DNA of 64,000 bases, taken from assembly GCA_025617745.1 (NCBI GenBank), contig CM046858.1, forward strand, positions 40,469,850-40,533,849. Reading direction: 5' to 3'. The DNA comes from Heliocidaris erythrogramma (Eukaryota > Echinodermata > Echinoidea > Camarodonta > Echinometridae). The position numbers and the translations under genes were made by a program. The notes under the pieces are model-generated. The model saw only the letters and a program-made list of their open reading frames with translations. It had not been told where the DNA came from and did not search any database. Positions 1 to 11,487 of this stretch are shown piece after piece (position 1 is the first letter of the stretch; every line of letters starts with the position of its first letter).

Positions 1-1062
1 TGACTTGTAGTTAAAAAGCCGATTTATGTACTTAACAAAAAAACTGAGGGAGTAAATTAAACAAGTATGATCATGACCTTGCAATCCTTTACCACATGAA
101 TCATCACGTAGCCTGATCTGTACAGTGAAAATTGTCGCTGCCCCCATCTCCCTTAATTTGAAACAAAAAGATTCATTTAAGTTACGTTATATATGCCCCG
201 ATATCGTTGACTAATGAGGTTTTCACCCAACCCTCCTCCACCCATACTTTTTGATAATCCCGAGTCCATTGTCTATTATGTAACATTTGTATTGCAGAAT
301 CAGCTTTTGAAAGCCGACCACTAAAATACATAACAAATTTAAAAAAACAATAACAACGACATTATTATTATCATCGTCAACAACAACAATACCCAAAGTC
401 TTCGAATAACTCCCCTCACAGTCTATGCCGTATAATTTCCCTTTAAAAATATTTCGGTAAAGAAGAAAAAAAACAAGATCATGACTTTAGTGACATATTG
501 ATGGATCATCTTTATTGGTTTGTTTTTAATGAGGAATATATGTTGGGGGCAGAGAGAAAAAGTAACAAAATATGAATGAAAAAATCATTATGATCGTCAA
601 ATACATGTTTGTATTGATGAAGCAATAAATGTATATCATATACGAAGAAATTATATACAAATGAATCTTCATACTGAGATTTTTTTTCAGCAAAAGGAAG
701 AATATGTTTATACTAATGCATCATAATTTTGTTTGTGTGTGTGTAAATATGAAGATAATTATATGTTTGTTCTATAACCACTAACGGGAAATGAATTTGT
801 GGATGACGAGTTAGTAACCACGAAAATGACAGTGGTTGCATGTGTGAAGAAGAAAAAATATGCAAAAGGGCTGTTGACTTTGTGGTACGATTTTACCTAA
901 TTTCACAATCAATTATAATAGCGAAGTGCAAAAAACTAAATCTTTTTTGAAAAACATTAAAAAGAAAAAAAGGAGCGGGGTTAGTGGGCTGAAACCCCCT
1001 GTAAATTTTATCTAACGGCAAATTCGACATTCTTATATTGCAAAAAGTGGTGATTTTTTTTA
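1..1062. other. AT-rich intergenic stretch, nothing recognised
   Basis: Low-complexity AT-rich DNA with short A/T runs and no convincing open frame, splice-site pair or repeat structure. Nothing here could be assigned. Confidence 0.5.
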
Positions 1063-1139
1063 AATAGAGAGTTGCACTCGATAGCACTTGGTGCTTTCAG
1101 AATAATAATTATGATAATAATAATACTACTAATAATAAT

Positions 1140-1640
1140 GGGTTTATGCACGCTTGGGCTAAAACCACTTGGTCTAATCTCCAGATGGGCTACCTTCATT
1201 CGGGCTAAACCCTTTTGGTCCACTCTTCATTTGGTCTAATTTGCACTTGGTCTAATAACCAGAAGGTCTAATGACCACTTGGGCTAATGATCACTTTGTC
1301 TAATTACTAGTTGATCTAATTACCATTTCGTCTACTTTATTTTGTTGTCACTTGGTCTAATACCAGTTCGTCTAATGTCAGTTTGTCTAATTCCCAGTCA
1401 GTCTAAAACTAGTTGGTCTACAGACATTTCGTCTAATATCCAGTTGGTCTAGTATCCATTCGGTCTACATGGCGTTTATATGGTCTAATGTGCATTTGGT
1501 CTAACTTTCATTTTGTCCATTTTCCATTTAGTCTAATTGTCAGTTGGTCTAAATGCCAATTTGTCTAAACATCACTTTGTCTAATTATCACTAAGGCTTA
1601 TTGCTTGTTGGGCTATTCCCTTTTCGTCTACGCACCTACC
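1140..1640 (+). repeat. Degenerate GGTCTAAT minisatellite array, forward
   Basis: Roughly thirty imperfect units of 15-20 bp built on (C)ACTTGGTCTAATnnCC, with variants such as TTTGTCTAAT and TTCGTCTAA. Units are degenerate but in constant orientation. The same word occurs in reverse complement at 3360-3785. Confidence 0.75.
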
Positions 1641-2310
1641 AACAACACTATGCGTCATTTTGTTGGCCGTCCCTGTAAGAAAAAAAAATCAGCTAAATGT
1701 AAAAGTCAATTACCAAGGTTTGAAAAAGTTTGACAGCTATCAAAACATATTATGACATGGAAAAGTATATATCAAAGATAAATCTTAAAGAAGATAAGTT
1801 TGAGGAAAAAATGGTTTCATCTCACCAAATGTTTCTGAGATTCTATGTTCTCTTTGACTGTTTTCTACGTAATGTAGGTGTACATGTACACAACGTATAT
1901 TTTGTCAAACTATCCAATAAACCGCTGTGCGGCTGCATATTTACATGGCAAAATCATGGAAATATTATATGTACGATCTTTTGTAAAAATTGTTATTGGT
2001 GATGAATAAAGGAACTCTGTAGAAGGGTAAAAATATAATTGAATTTAAAAAATTGCTGCTCGGTCGCTTCGCTTACTCGCATAACATAATTTGACTCGGG
2101 GAGGGGGGGGGGGGGCGCAAATTCACTGTTTGCCCAGGGCGTCATAATACCTATATACACCACTGCCTTAAAATAAGAAAAAGAAGGCAGTGAACAAGTA
2201 TAAAAAGCGGCATTTTTGTGGGTAGCAGGAGACAGTTTTTGGTTGCTTGGAAAGGGGGGGGGGGGCATTGTACCCCCGCCAACGAGCGAGTTAATTTACG
2301 TTTTAGATGA

Positions 2311-2335
2311 ACAAATTATGATAATAATAATGATG

Positions 2336-2387
<52 letters not shown>

Positions 2388-2388
2388 G
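2311..2388. repeat. AAT/ATA trinucleotide microsatellite
   Basis: About 20 consecutive AAT units after a short mixed ATG/ATA lead-in. G-runs (about 2104-2115 and 2260-2270) and a CT run (2440-2462) lie nearby. The open frame through this tract is an artefact of the repeat. Confidence 0.9.
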
Positions 2389-2394
2389 AGTTGC

Positions 2395-3359
2395 ATACTC
2401 TTCTTTCTGCTTCTTTCTTCTTCTTTTTTCGTTTTTCTTCTCTCTCTCTCTCTATCTCTATCTTTTAGGTCACTTGAAAAATCATAGGGGGCAACCGCCC
2501 CTGCCCCCTCCCCCTGTAGTGCCTAAAAGTTTAATAATATTGCAGCAAATTAAGATATCCCACACCCGAAGCTTGCTCGCTACGCTCACTCGCACTCACT
2601 TATTGTAACTCATGGCAGTAACAGAAAGTCCTATCTATCTCTTTTATTTAGAAATTGTGCTTGGAATTAAACGCTTTTGCGGCATCTTCGTCATGAAATC
2701 AATATAATGCAAGCACCTTTCCTGACCTTCAACAAGAACATAATATTTTTGGTCGCTCGCTTGCAAGTTAGGAGTAAGGCAGAATTGCATATAATGCGAA
2801 AATTAGAAAATATATCCTTAACATTTAATGCGTGTTAAGTTCAATGTAGGGGTACAGCAACGTATTAAAACGCCATTTTCCATTCTTGTCTTCACCCTTT
2901 ATAATTAAGTTCCCCCTTTTCCAAAAACGGTATACCCAGTTCGTTGAAACCCCAAGTATGTGGGTCGTCTTGCCCCTCCTATGAAAATACCCTGGCACCG
3001 CCCTAGCTATTATTGACTACTTGCACAAACATAATTACGTCGGATATCAAATAAGAAACATGAATAACAGATTATCAACCCAACAAACTTAATTTGAAGT
3101 GCAATACAAAATCAGGTTCTTCTACTTAAGGCATGAAAGGAAGAGAAGACCTATGATTGTTTTAATTACTAAAAAATAATACTAAATAATTGATTTTAAT
3201 ATATTAGATAATTTATATATAAAATGTAGGGATATTGACTGACTTGATATAATTAGCAGCAAGGTGAATAACTCTTTTAATGCACATTTACGTATAGATG
3301 ACTTCTTTGAAGTTAATTTTTTTAAAGTTTCATTTCCCTTTCCTTTCTCAACTTGCTAC
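2395..3359. other. Spacer between the two GGTCTAAT arrays
   Basis: AT-rich DNA with a CT tract and no supported gene. Only simple-sequence patches and short T/A runs were seen. Confidence 0.45.
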
Positions 3360-3785
3360 TAAATGGCCAGAAGAATAAATAGTAATTAGACCAAATGGTC
3401 ATTAGACTATATGAAAATTAGACCAAATGATAACTAGCCCAACTGGTTATTAGACTAAATGGAATTGGACCAGATGATAGGTAGACCATATGGTATTAGC
3501 CAAAGTAGGTGTAGCCCAAATGAATATGAGACCATGTGGCCTGTAGACAAAATGACGGATAGACTATTTGGAAATAGACGAAGTGAAATTTAGCCGAAGT
3601 GAAAATTAGCCCAAATGGGTTTTAGACTAAATGGGGTTAGCCAAACTGTGTATTAGACGAATTGGTTATTAGGCCAAATGGAAAGTAGACAAACTGGTTG
3701 TAGACGAAATGAAGTTAGACCACGTGGAGTTCGACGAACTGATGATTAGACCAAGTGGTGGTAGACCAAGCGACAGTGTACCTAA
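3360..3785 (-). repeat. Degenerate GGTCTAAT minisatellite array, reverse
   Basis: Units such as ATTAGACCAAATGGTC repeat with drift every 15-20 bp; they are the reverse complement of the 1140-1640 units. A short run of ATT/GAT triplets follows, mirroring the flank of the left array. Confidence 0.75.
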
Positions 3786-4009
3786 TAATGATATTGATAA
3801 TAATAACAATGATATGTATTTTTTTCTTTTTAGAGAGAGCGCGTAGACCATTTTGAATGGGGTCTCAGCCTACTAGGTTGCTGAAAACAAAACAAAAACA
3901 CAAGATTAAAAAAAGAGAGGGGGGGGGGGGTCATCAGATTTCCAAATTTCCCGACCAGGAAAAAAAAACAACGTCTGGTTGGATTTCTATAATATAGAAA
4001 TTTAACAAA

Positions 4010-4800
4010 ATGATGATAAGCGGCAAATTCTGTTCTAAACTCTTTTAATAGCAGGAAAGAAAAGACCTGTATGAAGTATGAAACAAGTGCCTGATTTTTG
4101 TAAACCTCGAGTTAACTAGAGCGGAGAGAAACGATGACTTCCAAGCTAATAAGACGGAGTTTATCTTCATCCTGCTGTTTATCATGAGTGTAATAAGCGG
4201 TCAATTCTGTAAATATTTTAATAGCTGAAAAGAAAAGAAATTTAGCTTTTGAACCAGAAGGAAAGAGAACTCTGTCAAGCTTATGATACAGGTGCATGAT
4301 TTACAAGGAGACAGAAAGAAAATCAATATATGTGTTGATTCTTAATCTTCAAAATGCGGCGGATATTTATAGCTCTTTCTTAAGTTTCTTGTTGGCGCTA
4401 AGGGTAGTCTTTATGAAGAAAAAAACAACAAACAGAATTAAGAACATTCTAAATTACATGTATGATACATGCATGTACACGTGTGTGATTTAGAAGGGGA
4501 GAGAGAATTGTCAGGGGGTTAATTTTACAAAAAGCAGTTAGGTTCTATTATTATTTTTTTCTAAGCTCTAGTTAACTAGAGCGGAGCAAAGACGCAGTTT
4601 ATCTTCATCCAGCCGTTCAACATAATAACCGTCCAATTCTGTACTTCTTTTAACAACCGAAAAGAAAAGAAAGTTACCCTTTTAACCAGAAAGAAAAGAA
4701 CCTGCATTTGTCGAGATATGAAATAAGCGTGTGATTTACAAGGACATAGAGAGAGAGGGAGAGAGAAAGAGAAAGAGAGAGAAAATCAATAATTGTCTCG
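4010..4800. repeat. Imperfect direct repeats (partial unit plus two units)
   Basis: The motif GTTAACTAGAGCGGAG occurs at about 4111 and 4570, each time followed by similar text (TTTATCTTCATCC, CAATTCTGTA, AAAGAAAAGAAA, AACCAGAA, GATTTACAAGGA). A partial third unit precedes at about 4017-4110. Unit spacing is about 460 bp. Confidence 0.6.
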
Positions 4801-4892
4801 TCATGAGGTGACTTAATCCTTGTTCTTTGAATGGGGGAAATTCTATAAAAGAAAAGAAATTTATTATTATCATTTATATCATTATTATACCC

Positions 4893-5655
4893 CCGCCAAA
4901 CGCGGTTGGGCGGTCGGTCGGGCGGTCGGTCTGTTGCAAATCTTGCGGATCGAACTACTTTCTCAGTTTTCGACCAAAGCTCATGAAATTTGGTACACAC
5001 ATTGGTCTTGGTGGGAAGATGTGCAAGACATATTTTTCAGATGAGTCGGAATCTGCGTTGCCATGGTAACGGCATATTTATGGCAGAAAATCAAGGAAAC
5101 ACCTTGCGGATCGAACTACTTCCTCAGTTTTTGACCGAAAGTCATGAAATTTGGTACACACATTGGTCTTACTGGGAAGATGTGTACAACATATTTTTTG
5201 ATGTGTCGGAAGCTGCGTTGCCATGGAAACGGCATATCTATGGCAGTAAATCAGGGAAAATCTTGCGGATCGAACTACTTCCTCAGTTTTCGACCAAAAG
5301 TCAAGAAATTTGGTACACACATTGGTCTTACTGGGAAGATGTGCAAGACATATTTTTTGGATGTGTCGGAAGCTGCGTTGCCATGGAAAAGGCATATCTA
5401 TGGCAGTAAATCAGGGAAAAATCTTGCGGATCGTACTACTTCCTCAGTTTTCGACCAAAAGTCAAGAAATTTGATACACACATTGGTCTTGGTGGGAAGA
5501 TGTGCAAGACATATTTTTTGGATGTGTCGGAAGCTGCGTTGCCATGGAAACGGCATATCTATGGCAGTAAATCAGGGGAAAATCTTGCGGATCGAACTAC
5601 TATTTCCTCAGTTTTCGACCAAAAGTCAAGAAAGGCCACGGGGCGGGGGTATTAA
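4893..5655. repeat. 160-bp tandem array, four units plus a partial
   Basis: The anchor CTTGCGGATCG occurs at 4942, 5103, 5262, 5423 and 5584, giving periods of 161, 159, 161 and 161 bp. Units are highly similar and include GGTACACACATTGGTCTT and GTTGCCATGG. The array is bracketed by TACCCCCGCC-type and GGCGGGGGTA-type ends, which suggests a TIR element carrying a tandem core. Long open frames cross the array in several frames on both strands because the unit has few stops; they are not treated as genes. Confidence 0.85.
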
Positions 5656-6089
5656 TTATCATTTTCAGTGATATTTCTAGTTATTATTGGTATTATCATT
5701 ATCATAATTATTACTAATACTCTGAAAGCACCAAGTGCTATCGAGTGCAACTCTCTATTATATTGTTCTACCGCGATAAGCCCACCTATAATCCGTACAA
5801 TAACCCATTTAGCATTACCATGAATACATCGATATCAACATTCTTTATGCGATCTGCTTGATTTCATTATTATGCTATAAGAGCGATTTTCAGAAAATAT
5901 TGCCCTTATACTTGGTGTAAATTATGGACACAGTCGAGTGAGGGCATTGTGCCCCTCTTGCCTCCAGCTTCACTGCCTTACATTGCGACATTGTTGTAGT
6001 ATATGCGTACCTGTTACTACGTAAAAAGCCTCACCGATTCTTTGAAGCTAGATATGTCTCTTTTTGTAAGAACAGTGGGAAAATATAAC

Positions 6090-6550
6090 GGGGGCACTTA
6101 TCAGAGGTGGAAAGGGGCATTTTTTAGAAAGGTGAAAGGGCCCATATTAGATAGGAAAAGGGCACTTATCAGAAAGGGGAAAGGGTGTACCTATCAGTAT
6201 TAAAAGTGCACTTATCAAGGGAGAAATGGGTACATATTAGGGAGAAAGGGGGGGGGCAATCATATTTGTGTAGGGGCATTTATCAGAGGGAGAAAAGGGC
6301 ACTTATAAGAAATAAAAATAGGCAGCTAAGAATAACTGCACTTATCATAAGGAGAAAAGGACACTTATTAGAGATAAGAAGCCAAGCACCAGATTTCAAA
6401 AGGGGCATTTATCAGAAGGAAATAAAGGGGCACTTATCAGAAGGTGAAAGGGCACTTATAAGAATGGAAGAGGGAACATTTAGTAGTAAAAAGGGCAATA
6501 TCCGAGAGAAAGGGGGCATTTTTCAGAAATAAATAGGACACTTTGGGGGC
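6090..6550 (+). repeat. Degenerate minisatellite based on GGGCACTTATCAGA
   Basis: About fifteen units of 20-35 bp share GGGCACTTATCAGA followed by purine-rich text. Spacing is irregular. It ends in a C-run near 6555-6570. Frames through the array lack coding character. Confidence 0.75.
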
Positions 6551-6597
6551 ACTGTGCCCCCCCCCCCCCGGAGCGCCGCCCCTGGCCTGCAAACTAT

Positions 6598-6668
6598 AGA
6601 CCGACAGCCCCGAGACCGATAATGTCGGTCTTTTGAACCGCCCGAGAAGTTGTCGGTCTCGTGGGCTT
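6598..6668. repeat. Short inverted repeats around GACCGA
   Basis: CGAGACCGA and TCGGTCTCG are repeated as inverted pairs over 70 bp and could form a compact hairpin. Origin unknown. Confidence 0.45.
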
Positions 6669-6931
6669 TCTTTCCTTCTTCATGCCTCTCGATTGTATTG
6701 TTTTTTGTTTTCCCTGTTTCCTCTGGCTTTTACGCTAATATTTTAGTTCCCTATTTTTATGGGATAAATAGAATCTACATATTAATGTGTAGTATAATAA
6801 ATCATGTCTTTCAATCTCCTCTATACTTGCAGTAGTTTGAATATATTTCTAAAAATTTCGTTTTTAATTTTAAAGTGCACAGAAACACCCTTTATTATTG
6901 TTGCATATTATTATCATTATTCGCAGTAGTA
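6669..6931. other. Short spacer, nothing recognised
   Basis: T-rich DNA with no supported feature. Confidence 0.4.
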
Positions 6932-7090
6932 TAGTCAAACCAGCTTTAGCGATCACCTGTATAGAAATACCACAGTTTTTGTTTCCCTTGAAAACTTTCT
7001 CATTGAAACATGTATTAAGGGAACCTGTCCGTTTACCCTTGCTCATAAAGACCGCTTTTCTTGTCTCCCTTGAGTGACAGTTTCCACTGT
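6932..7090 (+). mobile_element. MITE, TACAGT-AAACCTG family (copy 1, diverged)
   Basis: The start resembles TAGTCAAACCAGC and the end resembles CAGTTTCCACTGTA, with the same internal text (CTTGAAAA, CATTGAAACATG, CTCATAAAGACC) as the better copies at 27.7, 44.5, 53.4, 57.4 and 60.1 kb. The ends are imperfect inverted repeats flanked by TA, as in Tc1/mariner-type MITEs (family assignment is inference). Confidence 0.7.
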
Positions 7091-7170
7091 AGTAGTATAT
7101 AGTAGTAGACGTCTAGTAGTAGCAGTAGTAGTAGTAGTAGTAGTAGTAGTAGTTGTATTATCATTATTAT
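7091..7170. repeat. AGT trinucleotide microsatellite
   Basis: A run of AGT/AGC triplets followed by ATT triplets. A short TA dinucleotide run also occurs near 7281-7299. Confidence 0.85.
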
Positions 7171-8134
7171 TATTATAAATATCATTGCTATTATCATTAT
7201 TAGGAGAAGTAGTATAAAAATTATGGACTATAATAAGTTCGAGTAGTGCTGACCACAGCCATTCAAAACAATATGTAGTGTATATATATATATATACACC
7301 AGTATCTTTTGTTGATTCACGGATTACGATCTCTGTGTTAATTTAATTAATTAATCAAAATAATATAGACCTTGGCAATACTCTGGGAAGCGTTTTGTAT
7401 CATCAGCTACTGTGTTATGCTGCGACCAAATGCTCAATAGCTGTGATTTCTGGCATACATCTGAGAAAAAAATAATAATAGGTAGGCCTAATATGTGCGG
7501 AGGTTGTAGATTTATTTTTCTTGTCCACCATAGTTTCAAAGTAGAATGATATATCCACTTTCTCAATATAAAGATTACCAGCAACTTGTGAAAATAAGTC
7601 CTTAATTTCCATCGGGGAAAAATAGGATGCACTTTTCAACAGGAAAGTCCGCGTTATACAGATTAGTCTAGTTAGAAGTATTCCTTGAATCATAAAAATA
7701 CATGTACAATCATTTTGTTTCCCAAAAAGAATTTTTTAGGAAGATAAAAAAAATTCAATAAATTAGTAAATAATTTTTTAATGAAAACTTCCAATTGAGT
7801 TTTAGTAGGCCCATATTCTATACTTAAAAGCATTTTTTAATGAAATGGATTTCACCAGTGACAGTATTTGGTTTAGAAAAATAGACTATCCCGTTAATTG
7901 ATTGATCGAATTTTATTCGGCCTCTTCTTTGACTCCGCCCATATACCCAGCCACGGTTGCTCCATAAACAATACGCAAACCGCATAGATACCAAAAGCGT
8001 GTGAGCGAATGGAACTTGACGAAATTGGCGACCGGGATTTACACAATTTCTTAGCGTTTATTCAATTATTGACGAAATAGATATCTTGGATTTCATATGA
8101 GGTGAGATCTTGATGTACGATATTATTTTTTTCA
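7171..8134. other. Spacer with a possible short broken coding start near 8009
   Basis: Mostly featureless AT-rich DNA. From the ATG at 8009 a short frame reads MELDEIGDRDLHNFLAFIQ and stops at a TAG about 24 codons in; a donor-like GAG/GTGAG follows at 8099-8105. It looks more coding-like than its surroundings, but the stop precedes the donor and no homologue is recognised. Confidence 0.3.
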
Positions 8135-8269
8135 TATAATATTTTGTGGTATTATGATATAAAACTGGTAATATTGCCGCATATTGAGGAGGACAAAAAT
8201 TTGTCCCACACGTTAGTTTTTGTGTAGGCCTAGGCCTAGTGTCACTGTTAGATAAGCCCACTCATAGCT

Positions 8270-8890
8270 ACATTCCTATACTTCGTGTGTATAATGTAGG
8301 CAGTCATACACCTCATCTTTTTAAAACACCACTGCACAAAAGTCACCAATATTCACTCAAAATCGGCATTTAATTTTCAAAAACCGACCCCAAAATATCC
8401 AAGAAATACAATAAATTCAACTCACCAATGTTGGAAAAGATATTTCCAAAAATGAAATCCGTAATTTACTGTTGATTCTCGCGAAACGAGCTATCGGAGT
8501 CATTGTGTACATTTCCTGTTCGCCGCGGGCGCTGACATCTCCCCAAAAGAGTTTTGTCCTCAAAAATTCGGTCCCTATGGCGTACACGGAAAAGTTCCGA
8601 TTTTCTGTGTGCGCGATCGTAAAGATCGATGTGCGCTTGCGATCCCGAGTTTCTTCGTGGACAAAAATTATATTGGCCGATTTTAGTCTAAGACATCGGC
8701 AGTTTGTAAACAACACGCGATCGCGAAACAAATCGGCGGGGATTTCTCCGGTTTTGGACAAGATTTTGACTTTGGATTTTGCTGAAAATATCAAAAGTTC
8801 TTCCTAACGGCCATTTGAGGTAGGAGTGAGATTTTTAAGGGCTGAATTTGAAAGCAAGTATTTAAAATATTTATCTTATTTTTCCCCCCA
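8270..8890 (+). repeat. Cluster unit, copy 1
   Basis: Starts near CATAGCTACATTCCTATAC and runs through GATCGCGAAACAAATCGGCG to CCCCCCATACCTTTAGTA. The core (about 8450-8810) is CpG-richer than its surroundings and is open in frames on both strands, a by-product of base composition. Its right part is displaced to 9530-9590 by the MITE at 8902-9529. Confidence 0.75.
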
Positions 8891-8901
8891 TACCTTTAGT
8901 A

Positions 8902-9529
8902 TGATGGGGTGTCCAAACTTCGCGGACATTTTGGCCTTTTATGACGTTACAACACAATTTGATAGATATACATTAAAAATGTAATATCAAATGAAGCAGA
9001 ATATACCGTAAAATAATGTCATACAAAAATGTTTGAAAATTTTATTTTATAAACTCTCATTTTAAGGCCAAATCCAATCGCTTACCATCAGCTTTCGCCC
9101 ACCACAGACGAGTCCATACTTCGCGGATTATGTTTGGTGCCCTCTTTTGGCCCTATTTGTGCAGATTAATTACGATAAATAATAAATAAGACGTCAGAAT
9201 ACACTCGTCTACGGAACCCGACAGCGTAGAGCCGACGCTAATTTATTGGGGATAAGAATTTGATAATTTAGGGGAATTTTAAATACGGTACAAAATTATA
9301 ATTTTAAGCTTGATTTTACTAAAATTGACAAGATTCTCATCAATATATTGACTAAATTATACATTTACTTACATTTTTTCGTCGCATTTTGCCTCTTTTG
9401 GGTTCTTTCCGTATTGTAGAACGATTTTCCGCAGTCCCACATACAGTAGCGCGTATAATGTACTTTTTATCGCGTATTTAGTACTGATACGCGAAGTATG
9501 GACATCCGCGAAGTTTGGACACGCTGCCA
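8902..9529. mobile_element. 628-bp TA-flanked MITE inserted in a cluster unit
   Basis: The ends are inverted repeats sharing GTGTCCAAACTTCGCGGA (left from about 8909, right to about 9523). The element is flanked by TA at 8900-8901 and 9530-9531. The same host unit at 11413-11470 lacks the insert and has a single TA at 11434-11435, so the boundaries are directly verified by an empty site. Extra subterminal copies of TCCATACTTCGCGGA occur inside. TIR plus TA duplication is the Tc1/mariner pattern; no transposase is present. Confidence 0.85.
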
Positions 9530-9531
9530 TA

Positions 9532-9966
9532 CATGCGACAGAAAATACCAACTATTTTACAGAAATGTACCCGGGAGTGGATAGGCCTAGACAGCTGAAA
9601 ACCGTCTGTTTCGGAGGAGTCTTTAACATTTTCTTATTTTTACCTTCTCCTCCTACACAGACGGCTACCCAACCTTCGCGGTAGATAAGGGGATCTTACA
9701 ATACATGGCCTATGAGCATATCCCCCCAAAAGGGGGATCTGATTTTCCATCCCTATAAGCCATCCCCTTTCTCTAAAATTTCACATAGATGGTGCTAGGG
9801 TTCTCATATTTCAATACATCACAAAAACCCCCCCAAAATATACAGATAATTAACAAAATTTGGGACTTACTCTGGTTTGAACCTATGGTTTGAACTCCCT
9901 TCGCACTGACTGACTGAGTATTCGCTGCGTTTTACTACACAATCTCTATACGCTTCCGACTAGGCC
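9532..9966. other. Remainder of the cluster unit and spacer
   Basis: Begins with the displaced end of the interrupted unit (CATGCGACAGAAAATACC to about 9590). The remainder is unassigned and leads into the promoter-like patch. Confidence 0.4.
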
Positions 9967-9996
9967 TACTTCCGGGTCATGTGATTATAACCAAGA
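9960..9996 (+). promoter_or_regulatory. Possible housekeeping-type promoter
   Basis: ACTTCCGG (ETS-type word) is followed directly by GTCATGTGAT (E-box/CRE-like) and then an ATG in a good context (CCAAGATGG-like). This pairing of words is typical of TATA-less metazoan promoters. Transcription is inferred, not shown. Confidence 0.4.
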
Positions 9997-10077
9997 ATGG
10001 CTGTCAGCGACTCGCTACTGACGTGCAACTTCCATGCTTCAAATGATCAGATTCGTGTACCAGACGAGGAATTTTGG
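9997..10077 (+). CDS. Candidate short first coding exon, protein unrecognised
   Basis: Twenty-seven codons from the ATG to a strong donor (TTTTGG/GTAAGA) read MAVSDSLLTCNFHASNDQIR followed by VPDEEFW, ending in phase 0. The codon mix looks coding, and the start lies just after promoter-like ETS and E-box words. No following exon was identified: joining to the acceptor at 17208 would add twelve codons and then a stop before the CCDC181 ATG. It could be the first exon of an unidentified gene, an upstream reading frame of CCDC181, or a coincidence inside the repeat cluster. Confidence 0.35.
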
Positions 10078-10852
10078 GTAAGAAATTTATTCAAGCATAT
10101 TATATTACCGTTGTTCTCATTCTGAGTTGTTTATTTTAATAAAATAATGTATTTATTGGAAAATGAAAATTCGTCCTTAGTCCCTGGTACAGAGTGAGAG
10201 ACCGAGTTCAGTCTATGTAAGGAGGTGTAGTGAAGCAAGACGTAGTCCAGTGGAACACCCGACGAACAGAGACTGAAGCTTTCGGTCTAAGATAAGCCCA
10301 GCCAGCAAATCATAATGCAAATCATGAGCTGCACACACGATCACTGTCGAGCTGTCTGGTACGGTAATTATGGAGTTTTCGGATGTGTCAACTAGAACGC
10401 TGTCCTAGATCGTCCAAGCGACAATGGACTGCTGTGTGTTAAATGCAATTCAAATTGATTAATTCTTGACAAATTTGGTATCAACACTAACAGAAAGAAA
10501 GTACGGTACTAGAAAAGAGAAATGCAGTAGATGAGTAGTTTTTGAATTATTCAAATTGGATGGATATTTAAGAAATTAGGGCATTTTACAAGTCCGAAAA
10601 CACTGGTTTTTTTGGTCGCGGATATTGTACAGTAGGCCTAATTCAATACGGCAAAAAAAAATGTTGTGACCAATATACATGTACATCCCAAACGACCTTA
10701 AAAACACTCACGGGTACATTACTGTAAAATAGTTGGTATTTTCTGTCGCATGTACTAAAGGTATGGGGGGAAAATAAGATAAATATTTTAAATACTTGCT
10801 TTCAAATTCAGCCCTTAAAAATCTCACTCCTACCTCAAATGGCCGTTAGGAA

Positions 10853-11340
10853 CACTCATAGCTACATTCCTATACTTCGTGTGTATAATTTAGGCAGTCA
10901 TACACCTCAACTTTTTAAAACACCACTGCACAAAAGAAATACAATAAATTCAACTCACCGATGTTGGAAAAGATATTTCCAAAAATCAAATCCGTAATTT
11001 ACTGTTGATTCTCGCGAAACGAGCTATCGGAGTCATTGTGTACATTTCCTGGTCGCCGCGGGCGCTGACATCTCCCCAAAAGAGTTTTGTCCTTAAAAAT
11101 TCGGTCCCTATGTGGCATACACGGAAAGTCCCGATTTTCTGTGTGCGCGATCGTAAGGATCGGTGTGCGGTTGCGATCCCGAGTTTCTTCGTGGACAAAA
11201 ATTTTATTGGCCGATTTTAGTCTAAGACATCGGCAGTATGTAAACAACACGCGATCGCGAAACAAATCGGCGGGGATTTCTCCGGTTTTGGACAAGATTT
11301 TGACTTTGGATTTTGCTGAAAATATCAAAAGTTCTTCCTA
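10853..11340 (+). repeat. Cluster unit, copy 2
   Basis: Repeats the text of copy 1, lacking about 60 bp near its left end. Together with copy 3 (11488-11892) it forms an inverted pair with arms near 400 bp. The 70-109 codon frames here and in copy 3 are the same sequence read from opposite strands. Confidence 0.8.
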
Positions 11341-11487
11341 ATGGCCATTTGAGGTAGGAGTGAGATTTTTAAGGGCTGAATTTGAAAGCAAGGTATTTAA
11401 AATATTTATCTTATTTTCCCCCCATACCTTTAGTACATGCGACAGAAAATACCAACTATTTTACAGGAATGTACCCGTGAGTGGTTA

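Larger units (their letters stand above)
1063..5760. mobile_element. Composite repeat block bounded by a 45-bp inverted repeat
   Basis: The sequence around 1063-1107 (contains AGAGAGTTGCACTCGATAGC) recurs in reverse complement at 5716-5760, both flanked inward by ATT/ATC triplet runs. Between them lie two arrays of a GGTCTAAT word in opposite orientations, G-runs, an AAT microsatellite, a three-part repeat and a 160-bp tandem array. This could be one 4.7-kb non-autonomous DNA element or two separate elements with the same end. No transposase frame is visible inside. Confidence 0.4.

Noticed and set aside
1140-1640. CRISPR-like array
   Set aside because: Units are degenerate, spacers are not uniform and the genome is eukaryotic; a decayed minisatellite is the better reading.
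2216-2608. 130-codon plus-strand frame
   Set aside because: Its centre is an Ile run from the AAT microsatellite, flanked by Ser/Leu-rich CT tract; not a gene.
4990-5671. 139- and 175-codon frames
   Set aside because: They run through the 160-bp tandem array in different frames; the period is not a multiple of three and no homologue is known.
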